A stretch of DNA of 64,000 nt from JASSUD01 sp031963415 (GTDB lineage: Bacteria; Pseudomonadota; Gammaproteobacteria; Burkholderiales; Burkholderiaceae): the NCBI GenBank assembly GCA_031963415.1, contig JASSUI010000001.1:1612001-1676000 (forward strand), in the 5' to 3' direction. The notes beneath the pieces were generated by a model. The model saw only the letters and a program-made list of their open reading frames with translations, ran no database searches and was not told the DNA's origin. Positions 48,103 through 57,705 of the stretch are shown here, in pieces; position 1 is the first letter of the stretch, and every line of letters starts with the position of its first letter. The translations under genes were made by a program, and so were the position numbers.

Positions 48103-48455
48103 TGAATTTGTTTGGCTTGGACTTCTATCGTATCGATCACTTGCTGATAAATCGTGGGCGAGAGTAATGGCCCAATACGCTCTTTAATGAAATTCACCGT
48201 ACTGGGCGTAATATTTCCGGTGAGCTGCGCGAGAAAAAATCCCCACGCTTGTTTATAAGAGGCTGATGCCTGGTGCTTAGATACCCATGCTTCTTCCGTT
48301 AACGTCATCGGCTGAATTGTCACAATCGTTTCTTTGCTAAAGAGTTTGAGTGACATCAGGCATAGCATTGCAATCAGCCCCGCCATAAAAAGACGATTCC
48401 ATTTGTTTTCTTGCTCTGTCCCTTCCCAAGTTTTTAAAAAATCACGTAACTTCAA
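48093..48455 (-). pseudogene. traE: Conjugative pilus assembly protein TraE, C-terminally truncated
   Basis: The likely start is TTG 48455, with GGAG nine bases upstream, overlapping the traL stop by 4 bases; it gives MKLRDFLKTWEGTEQENKWN. Then come a membrane segment (LFMAGLIAMLCLMSLKLF) and a periplasmic part with WVSKHQASASYKQAWGFFLAQLTGNITPS, matching F-type TraE (a VirB5/VirB8-like T4SS component). About 120 residues remain against ~190 in the family; the end is replaced by an IS110 fragment. Confidence 0.82.
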
Positions 48456-48754
48456 GGCCAATATCTCCGAATGAACGGATTTTTTAGCGATGACGGTTTC
48501 TGCTTTGTCAACAAACCAGCATTTATCAAAAACCCTCCCCAATACATCAGATGTAGCAAATAACCATCTGGATGGTTATCTCGAAAGCGCTTATACAAAT
48601 TCGTAACAAGCAGTCCAAGTAAAAGGCAAATAAGTGCTTTGCCAAGCATCATGCCGATGACAAGACCTAATAGCGTAGGAACAATCTCATCCAAACTCCA
48701 CAGTAGGAGGTGAGGAGGATCATCGATACGGCGCGGGATTTTGGTGGGTTTCAT
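48452..48754 (-). CDS. traL: Conjugative pilus assembly protein TraL
   Basis: 100 residues from ATG 48754: MKPTKIPRRIDDPPHLLLWS, then two membrane segments (VPTLLGLVIGMMLGKALICLLLGLLV), then RFRDNHPDGYLLHLMYWGGF. It matches TraL of F/SXT-type conjugative systems in length and motifs. Coupled to traE by a 4-base overlap. An in-frame upstream extension to 48967 (MKIAGMPCS...) is not typical of TraL; its start matches a sequence outside the right inverted-repeat arm. Confidence 0.85.
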   Translation of the reverse strand: MKPTKIPRRIDDPPHLLLWSLDEIVPTLLGLVIGMMLGKALICLLLGLLVTNLYKRFRDNHPDGYLLHLMYWGGFLINAGLLTKQKPSSLKNPFIRRYWP

Positions 48755-48982
48755 CGCCTTGTTGCTTTTGGATATGGCGATATTGTTAAGTAAGGAAGGA
48801 AGCGATGAGGGGCGATAAATTGCCCGATTTGGGTAATTAGAAATGGATAACCGATATTCTGCTACTTCCCTTCGAAAACCCTTGAATTTAACTTTGTATA
48901 GTGCCGAGATAGCTGTTTGATTTTTCGGGGGCTGGAAGAGGGAGCAAGGCATGCCAGCAATCTTCATTTTCTCTTAAAAAAT

Positions 48983-48999
48983 CTAGGGATAACCCCTAG
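48983..48999 (+). promoter_or_regulatory. 17-bp palindromic CTAGGGAT family element
   Basis: CTAGGGATAACCCCTAG, an inverted repeat (CTAGGG/CCCTAG) 131 bases upstream of the 49130 start and ~15 bases from the divergent frame starting at 48967. TATGAT 29 bases downstream may be a -10 hexamer. Confidence 0.55.
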
Positions 49000-49129
49000 T
49001 TTTCGTTGTTCCCCTTTCTTTTTATGATGCGCCGCTTAAATCGATGGACTGGGTTTCAGCATAAGCAATACGTTTTCGACTTATGCGCTGGCCCAGCGTT
49101 AAAAATCACGTTTCGCGAAGAAGAAAAAA

Positions 49130-52100
49130 ATGCACAAAATAGGCGGCTTAATTGGAAGCACGACACTCACTTTAATTTCTGCTCGCGGTTATCACGAAGA
49201 GGCGCTTGATTATCAAAGGCAAGGCAATCTGAACATGGCCCAATCAAGTTATATTCGAGCGCTGAATGCTGCCGATCAAGCATACCGTATCAATTTAGCT
49301 AAGGTCGATGTCAGCCGGACGCTTGCTCGAATTCATTGCGACTATGCTGGCCTGCTGGAAAAATTGCGTCATGACGTTGATGCGGAAGAAGCCTATCAGC
49401 AAGCACAAAAATATGGACAGCAAGCCTGCGAGCTAAAGCCAGATCATGCTGAAAGCCAAGCTTTGCTTGAAAAAATCGAGCGCCAGTACAAGCAATTCCA
49501 CTACGCGCAAGAGAAAAATACGCAAGCTTATCAAGGGCGCAAAGCGGTTGCGCCTTCTACTCAACTCAATTGGCTTCAGGCAGCGCTGTCCGTACAGAGA
49601 CCTTCCGTGGCCTCCTCTATCCAGGAAAAAAGCGCGCTATTAGACGATCTGTTTGAAAGGGCGCTTTCCATGCTGGCCGCGTTGAGGACACCCAATAAGC
49701 CCAGTTTGTTTCTGGTATACGCTCACAACAATCCGGCTTACGGGCGGGCCGAAGCGGATACAGCAAGGTATTTCATCAAAAAGCTATCCCAACTTTGGGT
49801 CAACCTCTATTCAGACCAAACGCCAGTCGGGCAACCTTATTCAGCGTTACAGTCAGAACAAAAGCACGACGGCAGGCTAGAAGATATCTTAACCAGCCAG
49901 CTTTGCCTGCTACCCACTCAACTAATCGATGGCGTGACGCCTGTTGATAAAGTGATCGTGTGTTGCTCCGAGGTATTAGGCAATTATTTGGCATGGCCAG
50001 ACTATCAAAAATTCTGCCAAGCGCTGCGAGTTGCCTATGCCACAGATCAAGCAACCTATCGCACTGACAGCACACAAGCACACGCGTCGGCCATTCGTGA
50101 AGTCGTCAGAAACTTTTCTCAAGAAGTTGGCTTTCATCATGTGCTGACAGAGATGGCTTTTCTGCAAATTCGAGAGGAACGCCTCAAATATCGACACGGC
50201 ATTATCCCCATTCCATTAACACCTAAAAGCCATACATCTTGCCTTTCGCAGATTATTCAAGAGACAGTCGTTCGGATAGGCGATATTCCTCAGCTGGAGG
50301 CGCAAGCCCAAACAGGAAAACAAGTCTATGCCAATCAAAGTCGGCACAACGTGTTATTTAAAGTGATCGAGCGATTGTTATCGGGCAGTGATAATAAAGC
50401 CAGAACACTTCTGGATAAGTTTTGGCAGGGGCACCGTGATCTTATCGCTCGCTTAAATGATGAGGCTTTAATCTTAAGCACGTCAGAACTTGACGAACTC
50501 GTAGAAAACATCTTTAAAGACTTCTATACGGTGCTGAATAATCAGTTGGCGCACGCTGTATTGGAAAATCAAAGGACACAGAGCCAATCACTGCAAGCTA
50601 GCGCTAACCCCCTGGCGATACTGGGTGACAATATTGAGCAATTTAAGCAAAATTATGCAGCCTATCTACAAAACTCCGGTGAAATTCGAGATGCGCTTGA
50701 GATGTATGTCCCACTGCACGGTTTGAATAAAGCCACGGATAAAGCCTCTTTTGATTTAGCCGCGCATATTGAGCGCTTTTTACAGTCGGATGACAAAACC
50801 GTTCTATTGTTGCTCGGTTCAGCAGGAAGCGGTAAGTCAACCTTTAACCGACACCTCGCTCGGCAGAAATTAGCCGCGCATCAGTCGATGACAAACGGAA
50901 ACGCAGCCACACCTCTCGTCTTTTTTATTGAGCTAAGAAACTTAGACTTAGACAAACCCAACCAAAATGCGATCTCCACTTATTTACACGAAGAGGGGTT
51001 TACCGATTTGGACATACGGTTACTGCAAAAACATCAACGCTGCCTGTTTATTTTTGATGGCTATGATGAAATTCAAGAGCGTAATCGTCATTTTTATACT
51101 CAAAATAAACTCTGGCAATGGCAAAACGCCAAGTTCATTATCACCAGCCGTCCAGAATATTTAGAACAAGGATATCGTCAGTATTTTCACCCTAAAGGTT
51201 TCCCCCAACATTTGCAAGAAACGTGGATCGCGCCGTTTTCTGCTGAAAGCCGAGCGGCCTATATCGACAAATATGCAAAACGCAACGCTAGACAAACGAA
51301 TGGCTGGAATACTAGCCGATATCAAACTGAACTCGCTAAACTCTCCGCACTCCAAGAACAGCTTAATCGTCCGATTGTGTTGCGGATGATTTTATCTATC
51401 TTGCCCTCGTTGAAAACCCAGTCTCAGGAGAGTGATTTAACGCTAAGCACGGTGTATGAAGCTTACTTTGAACAATGGTGGGCGCGTTGGCAACTGCGTA
51501 TAGAAGAAATTGCGCTCACTAAAGCAGAAACTGACGCCAAAGACGAGATGGCGATGCAAGGGGGCTTTATTTTTTATGGCCTTGAATACAGTCAACAGTG
51601 CGCGATTGCACTGACGAAGATTGGGCGCACGGTGGCGGAAAATAACCCGACTTTTGCCGAGCAATACCAGGATGTGCACCCACTCTTTTTTGGCAAAAGT
51701 CCGCACGCCCGGCTGCTACGCTTTAACGCGCCACTGTCTCGCAATCCAAAAGGAGATTACCAATTTCCGCATAAATCGATGCAGGAATATTTCGTCGCGC
51801 GTGCTATTTGTGCGCCTAAATTTAAAGCCATCAATCCTCATCCAGCCGATACGCTCAATCAACTTTCGTTGGTCAATGAACCGGTTATCCTTGATTTTTT
51901 AGTTGAGCAGGTTAAGGCGCAACCCTTGTTTAAAGCGTACCTTCATGCCTGGATAGAAACTTCTAAAAAACCTGATGCGCTTGTCACAGTGGGGGCAGCC
52001 AATGCGATCACGGTGTTAGTCAGAGCCGGCGTGCAGTTCAATAGTGCAAATTTACGCGCTATTCGTATTCCTAATGCCGATTTGAGCTATGGCGTATTTG

Positions 52101-54163
52101 ATTTTGCGCAATTGCAGCGAGCAGATCTCAGTAAGACGAACTTAACAGGCATCTGGTTACGTCACGCCAACTTAACTGGCGCGCGCATGGACGGGGTGCA
52201 GTTCGGAGAATTACCGAGTTTGCAGTTGGATGACAGTGTTGAGGCTTGCTGTTATTCGTCAGATGGGCGTTACCTCGCAGCCGCAACAAGTAACTGGAAG
52301 ATTGCGCTGTATGATGCCAAGACGTTAGCCCACCTCCACACCTTCGAAGGACATACCAGGCAGGTGACGAGCGTCGCGTTGTCGCCCGATGGGCAAACAC
52401 TGATTTCGGGCAGTGATGACAAGACGGTGCGCCTGTGGTCGGTCGCCGAGAAAAAGCCGTTGCACACCTTCGAAGGACATACCGACAGTGTGACAAGTGT
52501 AGCGTTGTTGCCCGATGGGCAAACGCTGGCTTCGGGAAGTGGGGACAACACGGTGCGACTGTGGTCGGTCGCCGAGCAAAAGCCGCTGCACACCTTCGAA
52601 GGACATACCAGGGAGGTGACAAGCGTCGCGTTGTCGCCCGATGGGCAAACGCTGGCTTCGGGAAGTAGGGACAACACGGTGCGGCTGTGGTCGGTCGCCG
52701 AGAAAAAGCCGCTGCACACCTTCGAAGGACATACCTTCCCTGTGACAAGCGTCGCGTTGTTGCCCGATGGGCAAACGCTGGCTTCGGGAAGTCATGACGC
52801 CACCGTGCGCCTGTGGTCGGTCGCCGAGCAAAAGCCGCTGCACACCTTCGAAGGACATACCGACAGTGTGACAAGTGTAGCGTTGTTGCCCGATGGGCAA
52901 ACGCTGGCTTCGGGAAGTAGGGACAACACCGTGCGCCTGTGGTCGGTCGCCGAGCAAAAGCTGCTGTACGCCTTCGAAGGACATACCCACTGGGTGACAA
53001 GCGTCGCGTTGTCGCCCGATGGGCAAACGCTGGCTTCGGGCAGTTGGGACAAGACGGTACGTCTGTGGTCGGTCGTCGAGAAAAAGTCGCTGCACACCTT
53101 CGAAGGACATACCCACTGGGTGACAAGCGTCGCGTTGTCGCCCGATGGGCAAACGCTAGCTTCGGGCAGTGATGACAACACAGTGCGCCTGTGGTCGGTC
53201 GCCGAGAAAAAGCCGTTGCACACCTTCGAAGGACATCCCAACTGGGTGACAAGCGTCGCGTTGTCGCCCGATGGGCAAACGCTGGCTTCGGGTAGTTGGG
53301 GCAACACGGTACGGCTGTGGTTGGTCGCCGAGAAAAGGCCGCTGCACACCTTCAAAGGACATACCCACTGTGTGACAAGCGTCGCGTTGTCAGCCGATGG
53401 GCAAACGCTGGCTTCGGGAAGTAGGGACAACACGGTGCGACTGTGGCCGGTCGCCGAGCAAAAGCCGCTGCACGCCTTCAAAGGGCATACTGACTGGGTG
53501 ACAAGCGTTGCGTTGTCGCCCGATGGGCAAACGCTGGCTTCGGGCAGTCATGACAAGACGGTGCGACTGTGGTCGGTCGGCAAGAAAAAGCCGCTGCACA
53601 CCTTCGAAGGACATACCCACTGGGTGACAAGCGTCGCGTTGTCGCACGATGGGCAAATGCTGGCCTCGGGCAGTGGGGACAACACGGTGCGGCTGTGGTC
53701 GGTCGCCGAGCAAAAACCGCTGCACACCTTCGAAGGACATACCAGGGAGGTGACAAGCGTCGCGTTGTCGCCCGATGGGCAAACGCTGGCTTCGGGCAGT
53801 GGGGACCGCACGGTGCGGCTGTGGTCGGTCACTTCAGGCCAATGTTTGACCGTCATTCAAGGTTTTAATGGCAACGTCAATTCTGTGGCGTGGCAAGCAA
53901 CTGCTGAAGGGGTCTGGTTATGGACAGGAGGCAATGATAAAGCCATTCGCTGTTGGCAGGTGCATCGAGAGGGTGAGGCATGCCGCGTAACGTTATGCTG
54001 GGCTTCAGCGCAGACGACGTTGACCGCACCCGATATGTGTATCCAAGACGTCATCGGGCTAAGCCCATTGAATACGCAGCTACTCAAACAACGCGGCGCG
54101 ATGGGGGAGCCACGTAAGGCTAAGAAGCAAGAAACACGCTCATTACTAACAGAAAGAGCATAA
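49130..54163 (+). CDS. TIR/SEFIR-like - NACHT - pentapeptide - WD40 STAND NTPase (left arm copy)
   Basis: 1677 residues; ATG after a weak GAAG-type site. Order: TPR-like N-terminus (AQSSYIRALNAADQAY, AEEAYQQAQKYGQQA); TIR/SEFIR-like ~188-400 (FLVYAHNN, LYSDQTPVG, VDKVIVCCSE); NACHT with GSAGSGKST (Lys569), FIFDGYDEI (Asp643), IITSRPEYL; FPHKSMQEYFVARAI; pentapeptide repeats ~967-1030; 14 WD40 blades ~1035-1615, i.e. two seven-bladed propellers. The blades are almost identical except at the two residues after GHT (RQ, DS, RE, FP, DS, HW, HW, NW, HC, DW, HW, RE) and before D in GSxD. The conserved tail ends LLTERA. Its inverted partner is 58236-63257. The N-terminal ~1000 residues of the two are nearly the same. 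Confidence 0.92.
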   Translation: MHKIGGLIGSTTLTLISARGYHEEALDYQRQGNLNMAQSSYIRALNAADQAYRINLAKVDVSRTLARIHCDYAGLLEKLRHDVDAEEAYQQAQKYGQQACELKPDHAESQALLEKIERQYKQFHYAQEKNTQAYQGRKAVAPSTQLNWLQAALSVQRPSVASSIQEKSALLDDLFERALSMLAALRTPNKPSLFLVYAHNNPAYGRAEADTARYFIKKLSQLWVNLYSDQTPVGQPYSALQSEQKHDGRLEDILTSQLCLLPTQLIDGVTPVDKVIVCCSEVLGNYLAWPDYQKFCQALRVAYATDQATYRTDSTQAHASAIREVVRNFSQEVGFHHVLTEMAFLQIREERLKYRHGIIPIPLTPKSHTSCLSQIIQETVVRIGDIPQLEAQAQTGKQVYANQSRHNVLFKVIERLLSGSDNKARTLLDKFWQGHRDLIARLNDEALILSTSELDELVENIFKDFYTVLNNQLAHAVLENQRTQSQSLQASANPLAILGDNIEQFKQNYAAYLQNSGEIRDALEMYVPLHGLNKATDKASFDLAAHIERFLQSDDKTVLLLLGSAGSGKSTFNRHLARQKLAAHQSMTNGNAATPLVFFIELRNLDLDKPNQNAISTYLHEEGFTDLDIRLLQKHQRCLFIFDGYDEIQERNRHFYTQNKLWQWQNAKFIITSRPEYLEQGYRQYFHPKGFPQHLQETWIAPFSAESRAAYIDKYAKRNARQTNGWNTSRYQTELAKLSALQEQLNRPIVLRMILSILPSLKTQSQESDLTLSTVYEAYFEQWWARWQLRIEEIALTKAETDAKDEMAMQGGFIFYGLEYSQQCAIALTKIGRTVAENNPTFAEQYQDVHPLFFGKSPHARLLRFNAPLSRNPKGDYQFPHKSMQEYFVARAICAPKFKAINPHPADTLNQLSLVNEPVILDFLVEQVKAQPLFKAYLHAWIETSKKPDALVTVGAANAITVLVRAGVQFNSANLRAIRIPNADLSYGVFDFAQLQRADLSKTNLTGIWLRHANLTGARMDGVQFGELPSLQLDDSVEACCYSSDGRYLAAATSNWKIALYDAKTLAHLHTFEGHTRQVTSVALSPDGQTLISGSDDKTVRLWSVAEKKPLHTFEGHTDSVTSVALLPDGQTLASGSGDNTVRLWSVAEQKPLHTFEGHTREVTSVALSPDGQTLASGSRDNTVRLWSVAEKKPLHTFEGHTFPVTSVALLPDGQTLASGSHDATVRLWSVAEQKPLHTFEGHTDSVTSVALLPDGQTLASGSRDNTVRLWSVAEQKLLYAFEGHTHWVTSVALSPDGQTLASGSWDKTVRLWSVVEKKSLHTFEGHTHWVTSVALSPDGQTLASGSDDNTVRLWSVAEKKPLHTFEGHPNWVTSVALSPDGQTLASGSWGNTVRLWLVAEKRPLHTFKGHTHCVTSVALSADGQTLASGSRDNTVRLWPVAEQKPLHAFKGHTDWVTSVALSPDGQTLASGSHDKTVRLWSVGKKKPLHTFEGHTHWVTSVALSHDGQMLASGSGDNTVRLWSVAEQKPLHTFEGHTREVTSVALSPDGQTLASGSGDRTVRLWSVTSGQCLTVIQGFNGNVNSVAWQATAEGVWLWTGGNDKAIRCWQVHREGEACRVTLCWASAQTTLTAPDMCIQDVIGLSPLNTQLLKQRGAMGEPRKAKKQETRSLLTERA
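52340..53838 (+). repeat. WD40 array, twelve 126-bp units
   Basis: The most uniform array in the window. The constant core is GHTxxVTSVALSPDGQTLASGSxDxTVRLWSVAEKKPLHTFE with only a few variable codons. Long antisense frames here are phase artefacts of the repeat. Confidence 0.93.
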
Positions 54164-54213
54164 GTACCTACGTTCATGCTACCCACTCAAGTAGGCAATC
54201 AAATTGGCTCGAC

Positions 54214-54243
54214 CTCGCTCAATTTTGCTTAAAAATGAGCGAG
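54214..54243. terminator. Bidirectional hairpin terminator candidate
   Basis: CTCGCTCAATTTT pairs with AAAAATGAGCGAG (one mismatch, 4-base loop), giving a GC stem flanked by A/T runs on the inner side. It is 50 bases past the WD40 gene stop. The same hairpin occurs in the right arm at 58156-58185. Confidence 0.6.
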
Positions 54244-54296
54244 CCAGCTTACGTTCAGTGAGCATCGTCAATCATTGCTGATTCGGCTCTCTCAAC

Positions 54297-54321
54297 TCAG
54301 CAAGCCTTTTACGCTTGCTGA
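54297..54321. terminator. Perfect 9-bp hairpin downstream of the WD40 gene
   Basis: TCAGCAAGC and GCTTGCTGA around CTTTTAC. It has no T-run, so it may be a structural or pause element rather than a terminator. The right arm carries a similar hairpin near 58079-58104. Confidence 0.4.
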
Positions 54322-54413
54322 CTAAGTGCTGCTCCATATTGGCTTATCGTTGTTTTATGCTTATCTAAAATCCTTTTTGCCGTAAGCGTGTGATCCTCCC
54401 ACCTGTTCAGCCT

Positions 54414-54447
54414 GCCTAGACCTATTCAATAATAAATCCACGTTGAT
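54414..54447 (+). repeat. 34-bp dispersed sequence, copy 2
   Basis: Partner of 45637-45670. It lies between the inverted-repeat arm and the conjugation fragments. Confidence 0.6.
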
Positions 54448-54545
54448 ATTTAGTAACAACTAGATTGGCTCAAAAATTACGCTATATGAAAATAAATTAG
54501 GCGAAACTCAAGCATGATGAAAGCATCTCACGCTACCTAAAACAT

Positions 54546-54704
54546 TTATTTATTGCAGAAATACGGCAGTTGCAGATCATACCGTTCAGCCAAATGACAC
54601 TCGCGCTTAACTGCTTCGATCATCCAATCATGGATGCTCATTTCGGCTTCTTTAGCTGCGGCAAACGCACTTTTATAGAGAGCGGAATCCAGGTGTAGTT
54701 CAAG
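54546..54704 (-). pseudogene. Small ribbon-helix-helix-like protein, 5' end missing
   Basis: The minus frame reads NKLELHLDSALYKSAFAAAK, then EAEMSIHDWMIEAVKREC and YDLQLPYFCNK, with TAA at 54546-54548. The ~50 residues look like an Arc/CopG-type ribbon-helix-helix DNA-binding protein, often a plasmid regulator or antitoxin. There is no start codon in a normal context: the frame runs into the relaxase fragment at ~54705, so this is probably a rearrangement junction. Too short for a firm assignment. Confidence 0.45.
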
Positions 54705-54705
54705 T

Positions 54706-56444
54706 TTGTTTGGGAATAGAGGCGCAGGTGGTCTATTACGTCATGGACTAGAAGTCGCCTTGTGGGCGGCGCAGGCTTCTGATGCGTTGATATTTTCGAT
54801 GGAGGGAACACCGCGTGAGCGACGAGAGAGTGAGCCGCGCTGGCGCTTAGCGACCTGTTTCGCTGGCCTACTTCATGATGCAGGCAAACCCCTGATTGAT
54901 CTCTCGGTGACAGATAAAAGTGGTCAGGTAATTTGGAACCCCTATGCCAAGATGCTAACGGATTGGGCCATTGACCACGATATTCAGCGCTACTTTATTC
55001 ATTGGCGAGCGCAACGCTATAAGCGTCATCAAACGTTCTCTATCTTGATGGTCGAGCGCATTCTACCACCAGAGACGATAACCTACTTATGCAAGTCTAG
55101 CCCTAAGATTGTCGCGGCGATGCTGGCTGCGATTGCAGATATGAACATTGACCAGCCGATTGCTAAGTTGGTCTTGCAGGCAGACCAAACAAGCGTCGCT
55201 CATGATTTACGCCAAAGCCATTTAGAGCAGGACGCCTTTGCTTATGGCATGCCCATAGAGCGCTATGTGTTTGATGCGATGCGCCGTTTGATTAAAATCG
55301 GCCAATGGAAGGTCAATGTGGCAGGCGCTATCGTCTGGCATCTCCACCAAGGTGTTTTTGTTCGGCGGAAACAAGGTATTCATGATCTTTATCAATTACT
55401 GAATGACTCTCATATCCCAGGTATTCTCGAAGACCCCGATACGCTTGCGGATATTTTGATCGAACGCGGATTTGCGCTGCCTCGTGCGGTCACAGAAAAA
55501 GGAGAGACCGCTCCTTATCGCTATTGGGAGGTTAGCCCTGAAGGTTTGTGTACAGACAATGTGAGCATCAAACCAACGTTTTTAATGCTTCGTCTCGCCT
55601 CGCCCGATTTGGTATTTACGACTGCCCCCCTGCACCAGTGAAGGCAGATATTGTGGATCACGTCGATCATGCAGAAAGGGCTTTATCAACACCACCATCA
55701 AGAACAGACGAAATAAAAGCACACAAAAAAGAAGAAACAGAAGAAAAAATTGAAGTCCAACCCATTCATTCTCAGCCTAACAAAGTGCTATCAGAACCTT
55801 GTCTTCGTACCTCTGAAGCTCTAGCCGAACAATGCGCACCTGTAACCAAAGAAAGAGCTAAAAATAATGATGAAGTTGAAATTGAGTCAAGCCCTGCCCC
55901 CAAAGCGGTGCTAGAGAAATTGATCAATACCTATGGAGACGCAGCTGATATTTTAAAAGAAGCGATTGTGCCGACGCTCGAAGGCAAGCAGGCACTCGGT
56001 GAAATGATTGATCTTTTTCAAGACAACGTGACAATTCTCTCTCCCGAAGGTGTCCAAAAGCTCGGTGTTGTCGCTGAAATACTAAAGCAATTATCCGAAG
56101 CCAACGCGATTGTTTCTGATTCGATTCTGCTTGGGCGTAAGGTACAAGAATACAATGGCAAAAAAGTCCTTCTGCTAGCAAAACCATTATCAGAAGCAAT
56201 CATCTCAGCACTGAATGAGTTAGCTCACCGTGACGATATAGCTATTGCAAAGAAAGCTTTTCAGAAAGCTAATCAATCCCCGTATCAAAAGAAAAGATTC
56301 TGGGTTCAAGAAAAACAACGCTCTTTCTCCGTTCTATCCAAACCCGTAACCGAATCGGTATTGAGAGAGAAATCAAAATCAACAACAAATAAAGCAACAC
56401 CATCCCTTGCTGATGCAATGGTCAAGTCGCCTACATTGGCTTAG
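54706..56444 (+). pseudogene. traI: MobH-type relaxase TraI (TraI_2), truncated and frameshifted
   Basis: The first frame (54706-55641) holds the HD-hydrolase-like relaxase core: GAGGLLRHGLEVALWAAQ, CFAGLLHDAGKPLIDLSV, WNPYAKMLTDWA, as in SXT/R391-type TraI that nicks oriT. The N-terminus is missing, since the frame begins at the junction with the ribbon-helix-helix fragment. At a run of six C near 55625 the frame shifts: one extra C would join VFTTAP to PAPVKADIVDHV and continue through a low-complexity linker into a TraI_2_C-like winged-helix region (VLEKLINTYGDAADILKEAI, ILSPEGVQKLGVVAEIL, YNGKKVLLL). The lesion could be real or a homopolymer error. The end merges with a traD fragment. Confidence 0.85.
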
Positions 56445-57001
56445 ATTGCCTAACCGACAGCATGGCCGGCAGCGCAATTGGTTCTATCGTGGTGTCAGAT
56501 TTAACCGCCGTTGCTGGAGATCGTTACAACTACGGCATCAATAACCGTCGCGTGAATCTTTTTGTTGACGAATTAGCTGAGGTAATCAATGAGTCAGTTA
56601 TTCAATTGCTCAACAAGGGTCGTGGCGCAGGGTTCAGTTTATATATTGCCGCGCAAACTTATGCTGACCTGGTAGCGCGTCTAGGGAGTGAACACCGAGC
56701 GCGTCAGGTATTGGGCAATATGAATAATCAATTTGTATTGCGCATCATTGATTCCGAAACACAGCAATACATCGTAGATGGCTTACCTAAAACCCGCATC
56801 AAGCATGTGATGCGTACACAAGGTCAGACAACACTCGGCGAATCTCCTTGGTTATATGGTGGCAATCAAGGAGAACGCTTGATCGAAGAAGAAGCCGATC
56901 TATTTCCGGCTCCGTTGCTCGGCATGATGCCTAATTTGGAATATATCGCCAAAATTTCCGGTGGAAAAATTATTAAGGGGCGTTTTCCGGTGCTGACCTA
57001 A
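56413..57001 (+). pseudogene. traD: Coupling protein TraD, C-terminal fragment
   Basis: The frame runs VAYIGLDCLTDSMAGSAIGS, DLTAVAGDRYNYG, then Walker B VNLFVDELAEVIN, IQLLNKGRGAGFSLYIAAQT and RLGSEHRARQVLGNMNNQFVLRI, matching the C-terminal half of SXT/F-type TraD, the hexameric ATPase that feeds DNA to the secretion channel. The N-terminal half with Walker A and the membrane segments is absent. The TraD frame is open before ATG 56462, showing that it is the remainder of a longer gene joined to traI by a deletion near 56410-56440. Neighbour order traI-traD-DUF4400 matches SXT-like elements. Confidence 0.88.
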
Positions 57002-57016
57002 TAAAGGAATGTTGAG

Positions 57017-57705
57017 ATGAAACTCCCTCTATGGTTCTGCGCTTGTTTACTTGCGGTGGAATGCGTGATGGTTTTGATTTTCATTCCTGGACAATGGACA
57101 GATCGCGTTATCCAACAAGAATCTGCACTCATCAAGCAGCAGTTCGGCAACGACGGCCACCTTTGGATTGAAAAACAAGCTTCAACATGGTTTCGCGCGA
57201 GCATGATTGATCTGGTGTTTATGCTGGCATACGCCGCGCTTCCCTGCTTGACAAAACACGACCACCATCTAAAGGGATGGAAAATTTCGCACACCCTTGG
57301 TTTACATGGGTAGAGGGTCGTATCCAAGCACTGATAAATGTGATTTATCAATTCTGCATACGCTTAGTCCTGCTGTTCGCGTGGCTTCCATACACGTTGA
57401 TTTTGCTCGTGCCTGCTATGGTTGACTGATGGATGACATGGAAGATCAGACGAACCAACTTTGATTATGCCAGCCCTGCTATTCATCGTTATAGCTTGCA
57501 TGGCCTAACGTTTTTGCTTATAGGATTGGGATTGATCTTTCTTTTACCACTTGCAATCAACCCGATGATCATCCCCGCTGCGATGATGATGGCGTGCGTT
57601 CTGTTGGGATGGTATTGGGAAATTGGCAAAAGCGGATTTAAGGCTTTTATTCAAAACAGCAACGCAATGCCAGGTTTTGGCTCCTTTTCCACGATGCCGA
57701 TCTAA
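57017..57705 (+). pseudogene. DUF4400 conjugation-associated membrane protein, broken
   Basis: The first frame (ATG 57017) gives MKLPLWFCACLLAVECVMVL, FIPGQWTDRVIQQESALIKQ and FRASMIDLVFMLAYAALPCL, as in DUF4400 proteins that follow traD in SXT-type elements. Near 57295 the frame shifts: WFTWVEGRIQALINVIYQFC and FAWLPYTLILLVPAMVD continue in another frame, then TGA at 57427-57429 stands where the family has Gly (VDG). After it comes WMTWKIRRTNFDYASPAIHR in the same frame to TAA 57705. One frameshift and one stop make it a pseudogene. Confidence 0.8.

Larger units (their letters stand above)
48953..54380 (+). repeat. Left arm of ~5.4 kb inverted repeat
   Basis: Contains the WD40 gene at 49130, its upstream element and its downstream hairpins. 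It is matched in inverted orientation by 58021-63434. The arms diverge mainly inside the WD40 array, where blade order differs. Confidence 0.92.
54164..54545. other. Downstream flank of left arm
   Basis: To 54380 this is the end of the inverted-repeat arm with two hairpins (54214-54243 and 54297-54321). After that come the 34-bp dispersed sequence (54414-54447) and ~100 AT-rich bases with nothing I recognise. Confidence 0.6.

Noticed and set aside
48755..48967. N-terminal extension of TraL to 48967
   Set aside because: TraL proteins are ~100 residues and start at the PRRIDDPP-type motif. The extension matches sequence beside the NLR arm, not TraL.
52128..53252. Long antisense open frame (374 codons) across the WD40 array, and similar ones at 58.6-60.1 kb
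   Set aside because: The frame is open only because a 126-bp unit without stops in that phase is repeated. The predicted protein is a low-complexity Arg/Cys-rich repeat with no start signal or known motif.
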